DNA of 64,000 nt from Coffea arabica (Eukaryota; Streptophyta; Magnoliopsida; Gentianales; Rubiaceae). This document shows positions 12,539 through 24,499 of this stretch, one piece after another. The translations under genes were made by a program, and so were the position numbers. The notes below the pieces were generated by a model. The model did no database searches and was not told the origin of the DNA. It saw only the letters and a program-made list of their open reading frames with translations. The stretch spans positions 21,492,026-21,556,025 of the forward strand of contig NC_092315.1 in the NCBI RefSeq assembly GCF_036785885.1. Direction: 5' to 3'. Position 1 is the stretch's first letter. Each line of letters starts with the position of its first letter.

Positions 12539-14202
12539 TAAAATAAGTATATAAATCAAGTAAGCACAAAGGGATGACTCAAATTCAAAGAATTACTTCC
12601 CTTCAAATCATATAGTCAACTGCATATGAGGGAATTCATATAAGGATCATTGTCAAATCAATTTTTACTCATTCTTACAATCGCTCCTCCTATTTCAAAA
12701 AATGCATCAATAAGAACCAAGGAGTACGTAAAAGTATCATCAAAACAAGACTTGATCAATAACTAAGTATATGCGATGCAACTACCTCATTCATTGTGAG
12801 GTTAAGAACATTTCATCTTTCTAATTATGAATGAAGATATGAACATCACTAGATGGATATCTAATTCATTTTCTTATGTGAGGTGAACATTGTAGATATA
12901 GCATTTAAGTACAAAGTTGACAAATAACATCGCAATCATTTCATTTGCACAACATAATATACTAAGTTTAACTAAGTTGGGGTAAAATGCACTCACACTT
13001 AAACAAGGAGATATGTTATAACTAGTGGTTAAATTATGCCAAACTTAGATAACTAGTATAGTCCACATACAAATTTCATAGCAAATTAATATAAAGGATT
13101 TTCAACCACATAATCTCTTTTCAAAAAATGAATCCTCCCCCTTTCTTTTACAAGTCATAAGCTAATCTAGAAAAATATTGGGATTTGTCACATTCATGCA
13201 TTTTTGTGTCCATATAGATCAGTTTAAGTAATATTTTCACACATAGGACATATATAAATAGAACATCAATATAGGTTCAAACATTCTAATACATGCATTT
13301 CGTTCTCTTAAGAGAGAAAATTAAGATACATGATATAGCTTAGCATATGAATATCACCAATTTCCAACACTCAAAATTTGAGGGAAATACCATAGCTTAG
13401 CTTTTGAGAATATACCTCATTGTAGACATAGCTTTCCATCCACTTGTAAAAGTTATCATCTTTATTGTCCAGGGTAGATCTTAGCTTTACCTTTTCCATT
13501 TATTGACCTTGGTAGATAAGAACTCCAATTCATTCAACTTTCCAAACTATCAAACCTTTTGAGCGATCACTTTTCATAAGTAGCTTGAGAACGGATTGTT
13601 TTGCCTTGAGGAAATATCTATTCTTGAAATCTACTTTCAAGCTATACAAATCTTAAACAAAAGTACTTTATACAAGTATGCATTTGTAATATAAAATAAC
13701 ATGTCTTGTATAACCTTGTACAAGTAGTAACAATAACATGCAATTTATATACCATGAACTAGGAAATTCAAAATGATAGTATTGCAATTTTTTATTGAAA
13801 ATCCATTGATAGTTCAAAGCAATGAACCACAAATTTTTTTTATTGTATTCACTCTTTTATTTAACTAATCGTCCTTAAATAAATCATATAAGATCAAGCA
13901 CAATCTTATATATTTTCAAGAGATACAAGCATTAACAAAGCTAACAAGTAAGTACATTTATGTCAATGAATAGAAACCCAATTAATAGTCCTTAGATCTC
14001 ATATTCATAATATTTTCATAAATATTTGAAACTTTTCTATAATTATTATATATTAAAACAACACATAAAATGCTTTTTTCCCCTTAAAATGATTGAAAGG
14101 TATCCTCTTGTTATTAAAATTAGGGTGTGTCTTTTCTTTATTATCCTTTTGATCTTTAAGTCTTAGAGGTACTTTCCTAAAATCATTTTTCTTATAGAAA
14201 TC
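12539..14202. other. Internal copia sequence with no recognised coding content
   Basis: This AT-rich DNA lies between nested LTR copy 2 and the gag remnant. It is the downstream part of the copia element on the minus strand, where pol would be expected. No integrase, RT or RNase H motif was seen in any frame. Confidence 0.55.
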
Positions 14203-15033
14203 TTATTTTTCTTTATGAATTGTAGATTTGTCCTTCTTAACCCATTTTATTTTAACTCCACTATCAAAATTTCTTTTCTTGTAACACGTATCAATTTTAT
14301 AACCAAGTTTTTCACAAAAATGGCAAGAAATATTAGAGGAACAAATTGTTTTAGACTCAACAAAATTCTTCTTATAATCATTAGGCACTTTACATTCATT
14401 TTTATTTTTACAATAAGATTCACTTTTTTCTTTTCTAAATTCATTTAAACACAAACTCAAATCATCCATTCTCTTCTTAATATTTACATGTTCAACTTTT
14501 AAAGATTCATAAATCTTCACTTTTTTTTGAGTTTCTCATTTTCTTTCTTTAATTCCTTGTTTGAACTTTCAACTTCTTTATGAAATTCTATTAAACTACC
14601 AATAGCGACTTTAAACTTCTCATTTCTTCTCTAATTTGTGTCTTATTTAAAGTACATTCATCCAATTGATATTTAATATCTTATTCAATTCATTAGCTTT
14701 TTTTAATTTTTCACACAACTTCTAACAATCTTTTCAACTATTAAATCATCTATATTCTTTTTTTCATTAGAATTTGAAGTTGAACATTCTTCCTTTTCTA
14801 CACTAAAATTAGGATTTTTATTCTCATAGATCTTCTAATCTTTTCCAAATTTCTTGAGAACTTTTACAATCTTTTACTCTTTTTAGTTCATTTTCATCCA
14901 AACCCTTACAAAGAATATCAATAACTTGTATGTTTTGTGCCAACAATCTTTTATCATTCTCATTCAACTCTTTCTTAGTCTTTTCTCTAGTTTTTCTTTT
15001 ATTTGCGATTAAAACTTTACAAGAACCATCCAT
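14203..15033 (-). pseudogene. copia gag remnant (UBN2/gag-polypeptide domain and zinc knuckle)
   Basis: From an ATG at 15033 the first frame gives a 69-residue piece with NDKRLLAQNIQVIDILCKG and SSQEIWKRLEDL, the signature of the copia-type gag domain (UBN2 family). After frame breaks, 14520-14203 gives a lysine-rich segment ending in a zinc-knuckle-like CHFCEKLGYKIDTC. The spacing is right for CX2CX4HX4C, but the His position is Tyr, so metal binding is doubtful. Gag normally forms the virus-like particle that packages the element's RNA. Here it is broken and not expected to work. It lies just downstream of the primer-binding site, as expected. Confidence 0.75.
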
Positions 15034-15205
15034 AATAACATATTACAAATTAAAATCAATACATTTAATAAAGACTTCTATCCTATTCTTCCACACATCA
15101 TAATTTTTATCATTCAACACTAGAGGTTCATTTATAGATGTTCCAAATAATAAATTGGTTATCATGATCAATTCCTAAGTCGATTGAGCTTAGTCTCCCA
15201 GAGAC

Positions 15206-15222
15206 CGAACTTTGATACGTAT
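15206..15222 (-). promoter_or_regulatory. Primer-binding site of the copia element (initiator Met tRNA type, degenerate)
   Basis: Just inside the right LTR, the minus strand reads GTATCAAAGTTCGG. This resembles the complement of the 3' end of plant initiator methionine tRNA (TGGTATCAGAGC...). The position and similarity support this as the reverse transcription primer site and the right LTR as the 5' LTR. Confidence 0.65.
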
Positions 15223-15783
15223 TGTAAGGCCCAAACCAACCTAAGAAGTGGGGTGAATTAAGTTGATTTACAACTAAGCAAAATAAGTCAAATTTTCACC
15301 CAATTTAAACTAGTCAAATTACTTAAGTGAGTACACAGTTAAGCAAATAGAATGCAATGAGAATAAAGCAATGAAATCACATAATTGATCAAGTAAGAGA
15401 ACAATACAGTGAAAAGGAAAGCAAATCAAACGAATGGGTACCCTCAATGGCACCTCCTTTAGCTCCCAAACTTCATCAAACTTAGAGCTCAATCAACCAA
15501 ATGCATCTTTCAATTATTGGCAATGCAAATCAACTTGTACAAAGAAAGGTTCATTCTTTGCTCATACTAAGCATCCCAACTCCAATTGAGCCAAGGAATT
15601 TTACAACTCTCCTTAATTAGCTCTCTCTAAACCTACAATTGAATGCTCACCCTGACAATGAAGAACACTTACAAGTACATCTCACATTTTCCAAGGTTTT
15701 ACTCCTCCCCAATAAAAAACCTCACAAATGCATAAACTTTTTCCACACCTATACAATTTTCAAAGCATTTTTCTACCCACAAA

Positions 15784-18700
15784 TGTGAAAACCCTAGAAA
15801 TTTTTGTGTAAGTTTGCATGTATTATTTTCATTTTACTATTAGAAATAATAATTGGTCGATTAAATGTCTAAATTTAAATTTTACAACAAAATCAAGAAT
15901 TTATAAATACTTTGGAATGGTGTAAAAATATATATAACAAAAGTTAGGAGTTAATGTGTGAACTAATAAAACTATAGCTCCTTAGTAAGCAATTAAGTTG
16001 GAATCAAATGACCTAACTAACCTTTCAACCTAGCTAAACTACCATGCGACCAACTAGCATCAGAATGGTAGGAATAAAAACTGAGTGGAGAGCTTAGGAG
16101 TTATCACCACCGACTGAAGAGGAGTTTGAGTGATCAGCTTCTTTGGAGTTAAACCGAGAGAAAAGTGAGGACTTAGTTCATTCTCTTGCCTCACTTCAAG
16201 ACCAACCGAGAGAGTGAGAGAGAGAGAGCTCTGCATTTTTCTTCTTAGGCATCAACAACCGAGAGAGAAAACAGAGCAACCGAACAGCTTTCCCATTTCT
16301 GCATTCTTTAACCGACCAAAACTGAGAGCCAAGTGAGTGATAAAAGGAGAAAGATAGCTTGCAACACATATATCAGCTACATCAGTGAGGGAAAAAGGAT
16401 AGCTGGTATAAAAATTGGAGGAACCAGAGCCAAGAGAGATAGAGCAGTCCGCCATTATCGAATTCTAAGGGAAAAGAGGTAAGAATCTACCATAACTTTC
16501 TGCTTAGTTAGTACAATGAGAGTATATACAAGCTGCATGTTAGTCTTTAGCAAGGAACAATAAGTTTTAACCGAAGAGAATCTGATAAAGGGGAGAAAAA
16601 TTGGAACTGGACAGAAATGGAGGGAACCGAGAGCTGTTGTTGAGTTGCAGCCATAAATAAAGTAAATTTTCTGTAATAACCTCTTGGTTATTCAGTACAC
16701 TAGAATATTGAGGTTGCATGCTGGATTTTACCTAAGAAAAACTAAATTTTGTTGAAGGAAAACTCTGGTTTAGAGATTTGTTACCTGCTGGAATTCTCCT
16801 AGTTTCATCCGAGAGCAAGAAATGATGAAGTACCAGTTTCTTTTGCGAATTTTGGTTCTAAAATTCTGTACTAAGCTATAATATATCGTGTAGTACTTTG
16901 ATTTCTTCATGCATGAAAGATTTGAACACAAATTGTAGAGATTATTGGAGAAAATTTGTGTTAAACTGATTGCTGTTAGAATTTTGAAAACATGGCCCAG
17001 TGGGGAAGATTAGGACCTGGACCAGCTTTGCTTTTCAATTTCCCTTGGCTGTAAACTTTATATCCCTACTGAAGGTACTCTGTAGCTTGATAACCAACCC
17101 TTGCATGTTGAATTTGACGAAGAAAGCTGAAGAAATCTGTTGAGAGAGAGCCGAGAGGGAAAAATAAACGTAGGATCAGTTTTCTTTCAAACTTCAACTC
17201 TGTGAACTCTCATATCTGACATTTGAGGCTGCTCTGTAGTTTAATAGTTGTATTGGCACAATGAGCTGGGGTTAAACTGAAAGAAATTAGGGAGGAAAAC
17301 TATGAAATGTGCTATTGAATTACCTCACGGCCGAGAGAGGAAGGGAAGAGCTGATTAGTCTTTTCCTCTAAGTTAGCTGCAAAATCTTATATGTTCTGTA
17401 CAAGGCTACTTTGTAGCTTAATAAATGTGATTAACCTGTCTAATTGGGATATAAAATTGGAAGGAGGAACTTGAGTGAAACGGCAAACGTTGGGCTGATA
17501 TATTCCTAGGGAGTTGCTTGAAGGCCACGATAGTTGATGACAGATTTTGTGCATGGTTTGGTCGAACCATCTGCTACAATTAGATGTTTCTTATCCTAAT
17601 TCATGTTAGGTCAAATGTATGTTAAGTAATTGGTGCTTTAATCAAGTGAAAAATAAAGTTCTTGGCCGAAAGCTTGAAGTAATATGGCTGAATTTACGTG
17701 GATTGGTTGAATGGTAATGAGTTAAGCCTTATATGATGTTTAGAACCTCTAAAGTAACTTGTTATGGCCATATACATAAAATGGCTCCTAATCACTTAAG
17801 TTTGTCTTTACAACATTTTAAAGACTATAAAACTTGAGAGGTTAGGGTTGTGGAACAAAATTTAATTCACAAACAACCTAGAGTTTAGTTAGTTTTAAAA
17901 GGGAAAATGGAGTATCTATAAGCCATAATTAATATTGGATTGAGAAAGTATATTGGTTTGAACGTTATACAATTTTATAAACTTGAAGATATGTATGTTT
18001 CATGGTTTAAAAATAATAAAGTCAATAAGTTTCGGAAATAAAATGATGAATAAATATTGAGAATGTTATATTTGTATTTTAAGGTCAAACTTGATTTTAA
18101 TAAGTTTAAATAAAAGAATAATAAATGATCATCTACAAATTATATATTTACTTTGAAATTATTAACTTGTAACAGGAAGTAGCCATGAACCAGGAAACCA
18201 ACTCGAGACTCGAGAATAGTCATTTGAATCCTTGGTGACTGTTGTCGAATGTATATGCTTAACTGGCTATGTTTCTTTAAATGAATTTATGTGAGAAATG
18301 TGCTGGTTTTGAATATTGCTAGTGATTTATTGTGATGTGTATATCAATGGTCCCTCGTCTTCTAAGTCGGAAGTGTACTCTATCGCACTCGACTTAGTTG
18401 AGCTCGAAGGTTGATTATTGATTGAATGATACTGTAAATGTGCATGAATGTAAGCTTTGGCTGAACTGGGCCCAAAACCCTCTGTTCAACGGACTATTCG
18501 AGCCAGCAAGGGACTTGGTCGGATAGGACGGTAGCTTTGGGTAAATGTTTTGGTATACTCGAGTACTACCTAAAAGTTGGGAGATTACTGAATTGATTAT
18601 TGAGTGTAGGGAATTGTTTATTGTTTCGGAGGATATAAGGGGTGAATTGGCCGAGTAAATGCAATGATATTGAAATGATTGTCTCGTGACTCTGAAATGA

Positions 18701-19178
18701 CAGCTCAATGACATCGAAATGACTCCCAGGTGGAATGCGTATCCTTTTGAATGTGATTGTCCAGTGAAATGTGCACCGTTTGTTCAGTTGCAATGATTTA
18801 AGTGTTATTAATTGTTACTTGCTCGGCAAACCTCTCTGAGCTTTAACTCAACCTTTTAGCTTTGTTCTCCTTACAGGAATTGGTGGTCAGGGTTTGAACG
18901 AGGAATCTTAGAAACTTGGCGTGAAGACTTTTGTATTTGTGTACCCCTTTAGTATCTTATTAAGGGTTGAAGCTTTTGTATTAAACTAGGTATCGTATAA
19001 GACTTGAACGGTTGGCTTTTGTTTTATCAGATGTTATCTCTGAAGTTAATGTAAATATTAATGAGTTATTTAACTGTTATCTCTGAAGTTAAGGTGATAA
19101 TAGTGAGCCCTGGCAAGAGTTAGGCAGACGATCCGCTAACTTTTAGGGTACGCCCTAGAAGGAGGTGGGACCGTCACA
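15784..19178 (+). mobile_element. Solo LTR, family copy 3, nested in the copia LTR
   Basis: The 3395-bp sequence starts TGTGAAAACCC and ends ACCGTCACA. It is flanked by a perfect 5-bp target duplication ACAAA (15779-15783 and 19179-19183). The sister copia LTR gives the empty site. The termini are 5-bp inverted repeats, TGTGA and TCACA. Its 3' third carries a long hairpin (18362-18397), ATACTCGAGTAC (18555-18566), the hairpin plus pyrimidine AG block (about 18824-18876) and the terminal box (19105-19178). The 16100-17400 part is built from degenerate units with recurring CCGAGAG and is shared with copy 5. No open reading frame of note was found. Confidence 0.9.
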
Positions 19179-19494
19179 ACAAATCACTCTTGAAAGCTTG
19201 TATTTCATGTAAGCAAAAGCTTTCCTTCTTTTAAGACTTGCAGGTATTTATAGATGGTAAAAATTTACCCCAAAAATCTCTCCAGCAGTGAAAAAGACTA
19301 GCTATTAAAAACTAGTTGTTGGATCTAGAAGGAGGCGGGACCGTCACAATAAATCACTCTTGAAAGCTTGTATTTCATGTAAGCAAAAGCTTTCCTTCTT
19401 TTAAGACTTGCAAGTATTTATAGATGGTTAAAATTTACCCCAAAAATCTCTCCAGCAGTAAAAAAGACTAGCTATTAAAAACTAGCTGTTGGAC
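19155..19494 (+). repeat. 170-bp tandem duplication spanning a solo-LTR/host junction
   Basis: 19155-19324 and 19325-19494 are near identical. The unit begins CTAGAAGGAGG inside LTR copy 3, crosses its end at TCACA and runs into the copia LTR. The duplication therefore happened after LTR copy 3 inserted, and a second false LTR end now sits near 19348. Confidence 0.9.
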
Positions 19495-20011
19495 CTATTG
19501 GACGTCCAATCCAAATGCTCTGCGTCTGAACTATCATTCGATTCTACTTTAGAGTCTCTTTGCTGAAACGTTTGGACATTCAATAGAAAGGTTTGTATGT
19601 CCAATGGAGTGTCCAACAACAATAGAGAGTTTAGCCAACTTGTCGAACGTATGATTGGCATATTGTGTGTCCAAGAGAGCATCAGAAGGTTAGCAACAAC
19701 ATTTTCTTCAATGCTTTGGACGTCTAATCATATACCATACGTTCGAGACTACATCCGAAGTCCACTTAAGTTGCTCCTTGAAGTGCTTTGAATGTCCGAT
19801 TAACCTAGCATGCACTCGAAGTTTCGTCCGATGCTCACAGAAAAATTTTGTTCCTTTTTGCCAATTATTTGATCACCTATATTAATAAAATATTGCCAAC
19901 TATTTGATCACCTATATTAATAAAATACTCACTAAAAACATTAGTCCAAATCATCATTTTGACTTGTTAACCATTAAAATCAAGGATTGATCAACCTAAA
20001 TTTTCAGATAC

Positions 20012-20560
20012 AATGATTGTGAAAGTACAATATATTAACTCTTTTTTTTTCATTTTTCATTAAACTCAGTAGTTCTCCCTAGAAGTTTTTTTTTTCTAAG
20101 AGAAATTTTTATTCTATAAAATGCAAACGAGTACATGACGAGGGGACATAGAGTCGTACTTCCTAGTTTTAAGAAAATACAAACATAATCTAACTTGAAG
20201 GTATGAAAAATTTAAAGTAAATATCTTATGTTTAGCATGCTTCACAATGATGATAACGCGATGGTACTCGAATTTTGGATGCTTGTTGAGTTTGAATAGA
20301 TTTACTAGGATTTGAGGTCTTTCCGTCTTTTAGATTTCTTTGAAACCACTTAAATGAATTGGTCTTCATTGCTTTCTAAGTCACCCTTACTATCTAACTG
20401 AATTGCTAAATTGTCTATTTTTGTAACCACAGAGTGAGTTGATCTTTTACCCGATCCTCCGAAAGTACAAAAAATTAACTTGCAAAAATGAGAGATAAAA
20501 TTTTATTTATTCATGTTTAGTATATTACATATTTCCTAAAAGCAGAATTCTCTAAATTGG
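20012..20560. repeat. Continuation of the diverged tandem repeat beyond the copia element
   Basis: The unit interrupted at 7896 (ATGAAAAGATAC) resumes as CAATGATTGTGAAAGTAC at 20011, showing that the copia element landed within one unit. The following part contains the retroposon at 20040-20460 and then another unit end (TTTATTTATTCATGTTTAG, about 20500). Confidence 0.6.
20040..20460 (-). mobile_element. Short LINE-like retroposon with 19-bp target duplication
   Basis: The segment is flanked by GAAAGTACAATATATTAAC (20021-20039) and its near copy at 20461-20479, matching at 17 of 19 positions. It begins on the plus strand with a T run (20042-20050), the poly-A tail on the minus strand. Inside, a TTTTATTCTATAAAATGCAA-type segment and a CGAGGGGACA-like segment near 20110-20150 loosely match the 3' end of the LINE at 4860. 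A long target duplication and an A tail are hallmarks of target-primed reverse transcription. The family assignment is tentative. Confidence 0.6.
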
Positions 20561-21540
20561 CAATATAAAAATTTTTTAGTATGATGCATTTAAAAATAAA
20601 ACATCTAAATTTGATAATATTTTCTTACAATCATCTTGATCTGAAAAAATTTAGGAGCATGGAAAGACTGACTAACAAGTTGTAATATTGATTGAACCAA
20701 TAATATTGGCTACTTAGTGTTTGGTTTAATTATATTGCTTCTTAAACCTGCCTTTTTATTTTTGAAAACATCTATTATTAATTTATATTCTTTACAGAAT
20801 GAAAAATCTTTTACTTATTAATTACCTAATCAACAAATTTCTTAGGTTGTTAAGACTCTTCACTTGTAACCAACAAGTCATGGGTCTAAGTCATCAAGAG
20901 AGCTAAGTTGGAAACCAATATTGATTCTCTTCAAGCAAAAAAAAAAAAAATCTTAGGTTGTTGTTAATCCAGGGGAAGGGCAATTAATTTGATTTACCAT
21001 CCAAATTTAATGATTTAAACTGACATTGATTTAAATTAGGTTGTTGTAGCAAAATAGATCAAAGTAGAAGCATTTCCGCAAACATCTCAACAATTAGACC
21101 ACCATAACAAAAAACATAGGCCCCTTTAAAGAATCCTATCCAATGCACCATAATTAACGGGCCTAAGGATCATCTCTAGAAAGCTCCATCAGGAGAATTA
21201 AAACCCTCATTTGGTTGATTTTACATGATAACAAGTAATTTGGCATGCTATGTTCAAATTATATCTCCGAAACTATTAAATATTTTGTACACAAGTTAAA
21301 CAATTCAAAGAAGCTTAATTGCCACTAGCTTCAAATTGTGCATATACACATGCATGCACAACTATAAAATCCCCCAACATTCCAAAATCATTTCACTATC
21401 ACCAACAAAATCTTGATTCAAGAATTCTTTGAAAAAGTGACAATCCAATCATGTCTAAAATATCCTTGCTTGTGCTGCTCCTAGGGGATGTGGTCCTCAA
21501 CATCTTAAACTCTATTTATTGACCCCAAATTCAATCATAA
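20561..21540. other. AT-rich intergenic DNA, nothing recognised
   Basis: No coding frame, terminal repeat or RNA gene was recognised. A poly-A run near 20937-20951 follows a TCAAGCAAAA-type phrase and could be an old retroposon tail. Confidence 0.5.
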
Positions 21541-21830
21541 AGCTATTGAACAACTCTATCTGCAAGTTGAGGCAATACTGGATAGCTTAAATGAAGAAAC
21601 TGCCAAGCGCCATCTTTCACCATTGCATTCAAAAGAATGGAATGATGAAGCTGTTCGATGTGGGAGCTAATGTGGTCAATCAAGTTGATGTGCTGAGCTT
21701 ATGTGTTGAGAGTGTTGAGCCGGTGAAAGTTCCAACGAGTTCGGTGACGCATGCGAGAGCTAAGAAGTTGAAGAGTCATTTCAAGCCTTGATTTGTGTTG
21801 TTCAAGATCAACTTGCTTAATTGTGTGCCA
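21541..21830 (+). pseudogene. 3' tail of a Ty3/gypsy polyprotein (separate copy)
   Basis: An open frame of 66 codons (21591-21791) ends in a VTHARAKKLKSHFK-type sequence, the kind of tail found after the integrase in many plant Ty3/gypsy polyproteins. The stretch from QVDVLSLCVESVEPVK onwards is repeated, diverged, near 25600-25730 behind the integrase of the neighbouring remnant. This piece is therefore the end of another copy of the same family, or a duplicated end. Confidence 0.55.
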
Positions 21831-22374
21831 TTGACCTAAAGCTTTTGGGAAACAACCAATTGAGAAACTAAATCCTTATTTCACTAGGAAAAAGGGGAAT
21901 TTCCAGAATTCTTGCCCAAATTTTGAAGCTCACACGCATGAACTTTATCCTTGAGTCATCGAGGTGGACACCTAGTGTCGTTTCCTTTTCTTTGGTCAAT
22001 CCGGTAGCTTGGTCTTTTTCTCAAGCCATTTAGTCCAGAAAAAGAATTCGAGCATATTTCCAGTCCTTTTTGCATTAAGTATTGAGTTATTTCATCCCAA
22101 AGTTTAGTCCTTATTGTGTTCCTTCGTAGAGTCTTGAAACCCTAATTCTTGCTACAATCTCAGGGACCAAATTGATCGGCTGATTTGCCTTGAGGAATAA
22201 CTCTAATTTCTTCAAGAGGAGCAAGCAAAAGCCTTAAGAATTTGTTTTGATGAGAACATTAGAGTGATATAAAATTTTAAGTGATACACGAGTGATTGAG
22301 TGTAAACACGTGAGGAAGTGAAGTGAGGTAAATTTTCTTTATTGTACTAACCTTTCTTGCAGGTTTACCTAAGC

Positions 22375-22660
22375 ATGGATGAAACTAAACCAAAAGCTGA
22401 CCATGTACTTAAAATGGAGGCCTTATTCGGAGATTCCTCTAGGAGAATTAACAACACCATTGAGGCATTGCATGAGCGGATGGACAAGTTGGAACTCAGA
22501 CAAACATAATCTAAAAGTGGCCGAGATAAGATTTCCATCAGTGAAACTGAAATTTCTAGCAATGACGAGGAGGAAATTGTGAGGCGTCCAAGGCAGGAAA
22601 TTCATGGAGTTGGCCATGGTGACGATGTCATAAAGGGAGTTAAACTAATAATCCCTCCGT
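22375..22660 (+). pseudogene. Ty3/gypsy gag N-terminal remnant
   Basis: From ATG 22375 the frame reads about 44 codons containing a RINNTIEALHERMDKLE coiled-coil-like segment to a TAA at about 22507. It then stays open for a polar, glutamate-rich stretch. It resembles the N-terminus of plant gypsy gag only in general character. The rest of gag and the protease are missing before the RT part begins, which suggests a deletion of over 1 kb. Confidence 0.45.
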
Positions 22661-22755
22661 TCTAACAAATATACCTTTGTACTTTGTAATAAGAAAATCA
22701 CTCTTGTACCACTTACTCCTAGACAAGTATATGAAGATCACAAAAACAAGAGAAA

Positions 22756-23690
22756 ATGGCCAAGCAAAATGAAGGGAAAAAGGCAAGTATAGAGTCAGCC
22801 AAGAGAGAGAAAAAAGAAAGGAAGCAAAACTTGATTGCAAAAGCCAAAGATATCAAGCAAGCATTGATTTCTAATCAATCCTTATTTGTACTTTTGTGCA
22901 AAAATGTGTTGGTTATTTCTAATGAACTTGATAACTTGTTGCCTTCTAGTGTCTTATCTCTTTACGAGAATTCCAAGATGTGTTTCCTGAGGAGATCCCT
23001 AATGGATTACCACCTATAAGAGGCATTGAACACCAAATTGATTTGGTTCTAGGTGCACCTTTACCAAACAAACCAGCCTATAGGATGGCTCCAGAGGAGA
23101 CCAAGGAGTTGTAAAGATAAGTAGATGAGCTGATGAGCAAAGGTTGGGTTTGTGAGAGCTTTAGTCCGTGTACCGTGCTGGTTATTCTCATTCCAAAGAA
23201 AGATAGAGTATGGAGGATGTGCACTGATTGTAGGGCTATAAATGCAATTATAGTTAAGTATCGTCATCCTATTCCTAGGTTAGATGATATGTTAGATGAA
23301 TTGCATGGCTCAGTCATCTTTATTAAAATCGATCTTAAGAGCGGTTATCACTAAATTCGAATGAAAGAGAAAGATGAGTGGAAAAAAGCTTTCAAGACCA
23401 TACATGGCTTATATGAATGGTTAGTTATGCCGTTTGGACTTACTAGTACTTTTATGAGGCTAATGAACCAAACATGCACCTAGTATTTTTATAAGGCTAA
23501 TGAACCATGTTTTGCGACCCTTCTTGGGAAAATTTGTAGTTGTTTATGTTGATGACATCTTGATTTATAGCAAGAGATTTAGTAACCATCTTAATCATCT
23601 AAGGGCTGTTTTTGAGGTATTTCGAATAGAAGGTTCTTTGCCAATATTAAGAAGTGCATCTTTTGCACTAACCATCTTGTATTTTTAGGA
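22756..23690 (+). pseudogene. Ty3/gypsy reverse transcriptase remnant
   Basis: Pieces in several frames give the pre-RT linker (SSVLSLYE, then GIEHQIDLVLGAP near 23020), then [20 protein letters not shown] and [11 protein letters not shown] (about 23215). These are followed by KIDLKSGYH with the first catalytic Asp (23330) and FVVVYVDDILIYSK with the YVDD catalytic pair near 23545. Stops after SGYH and in the linker, frameshifts, and a small duplication near 23449-23508 kill the frame. The family role is copying element RNA into DNA. This copy is defective. Confidence 0.85.
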
Positions 23691-23949
23691 TATGTTATTA
23701 GTGAGCAGGGCATTCATGCAGATGAAGAAAAGGTCAAATCCATACAAGAATGGCCTACTCCAATGTCAATTAGTGATGTGCAAAGCTTTCATGGTCTTGC
23801 AAGCTTCTATCGACGATTTGTCAAAGATTTTAGCACAATTGTTGCTCCTTTGACGGCCATGCTTAAAAAAATGAGAAATTTCAATTGGGAGATGATCAAA
23901 ATAAGGTGTTTCAATTAATCAAACACAAACTCACGCATGCACCACTCTT

Positions 23950-24335
23950 AGCTTTACCTAACTTTGATTTAATATTTGAAATTGAATGTGATGCATCGGG
24001 TGTGGGGATTGGAGTCGTATTGATGTAAGGAGGAAGGCCAATCACCTACTTTAGTGAAAAGTTGGATGGGGTTGCATTCAATTATTCAACTTATGATAAG
24101 GAGTTGTACGCATTGGTCCGAGCATTAGAAACGTGGCAACATTACTTGCGGGCCAAGGAATTTGTCATCAACACCGATCACAAGTCACTTAAGCATCTTA
24201 AGGCACAACACAAGCTGAGTAAGAGACATGCTCGATGGGTGGCTTTTATTGAGACAGTCCCATATGTTATTAAGTATAAATCAGGTAAGTCTAATGTTGT
24301 AGCCAATGCTTTATCTCGAAGACATTTGTTACTTA
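23950..24335 (+). pseudogene. Ty3/gypsy RNase H remnant
   Basis: The upstream frame reads [13 protein letters not shown] near 23985, which holds the first catalytic Asp. A stop follows in place of the codon after VLM (TAA near 24026). The frame from 24062 continues with [32 protein letters not shown] and the end [12 protein letters not shown], the standard end of this domain. It lies in the usual order between RT and integrase. Confidence 0.85.
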
Positions 24336-24499
24336 TAGCTTTAGATGCTAAATTACTTGGTTTTGAATTAATGAAAGAGTTGTATGCTAACAATTCTGAC
24401 TTTGGTGAGCTTTATACTTCTTGTACCAAGACTGCTCAAGGTAAATTTTATTTACATGATAGTTTTCTCTTCTACCTTGACAAGTTATGTATTCTTCGT

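Larger units (their letters stand above)
7902..20006 (-). mobile_element. Ty1/copia-type LTR retrotransposon, gag-only, with two nested solo LTRs
   Basis: Direct repeats TGTAATGCCC... at 7902-9079 and TGTAAGGCCC... from 15223 to 20006 (after removal of a nested LTR and a 170-bp duplication) form the two LTRs. The 5-bp duplication GATAC flanks the element at 7897-7901 and 20007-20011, and both LTRs end in TTCA. A primer-binding site resembling the initiator Met tRNA complement sits inside the right LTR and a purine tract inside the left LTR, so transcription runs right to left. Only gag remains recognisable. No protease, integrase, RT or RNase H was found in the internal 9080-9340 or 12539-15222, so this is a non-autonomous derivative or a decayed copy. 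Confidence 0.88.
15223..20006 (-). repeat. Right (5') LTR of the copia element, interrupted by LTR copy 3
   Basis: The LTR is split into 15223-15783 and 19184-20006 by a solo LTR and later lengthened by a 170-bp duplication (19155-19494). The rest is collinear with the left LTR at 7902-9079. It ends at 20006 in TTTTCA and is followed by the element's target duplication GATAC (20007-20011). Confidence 0.87.
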
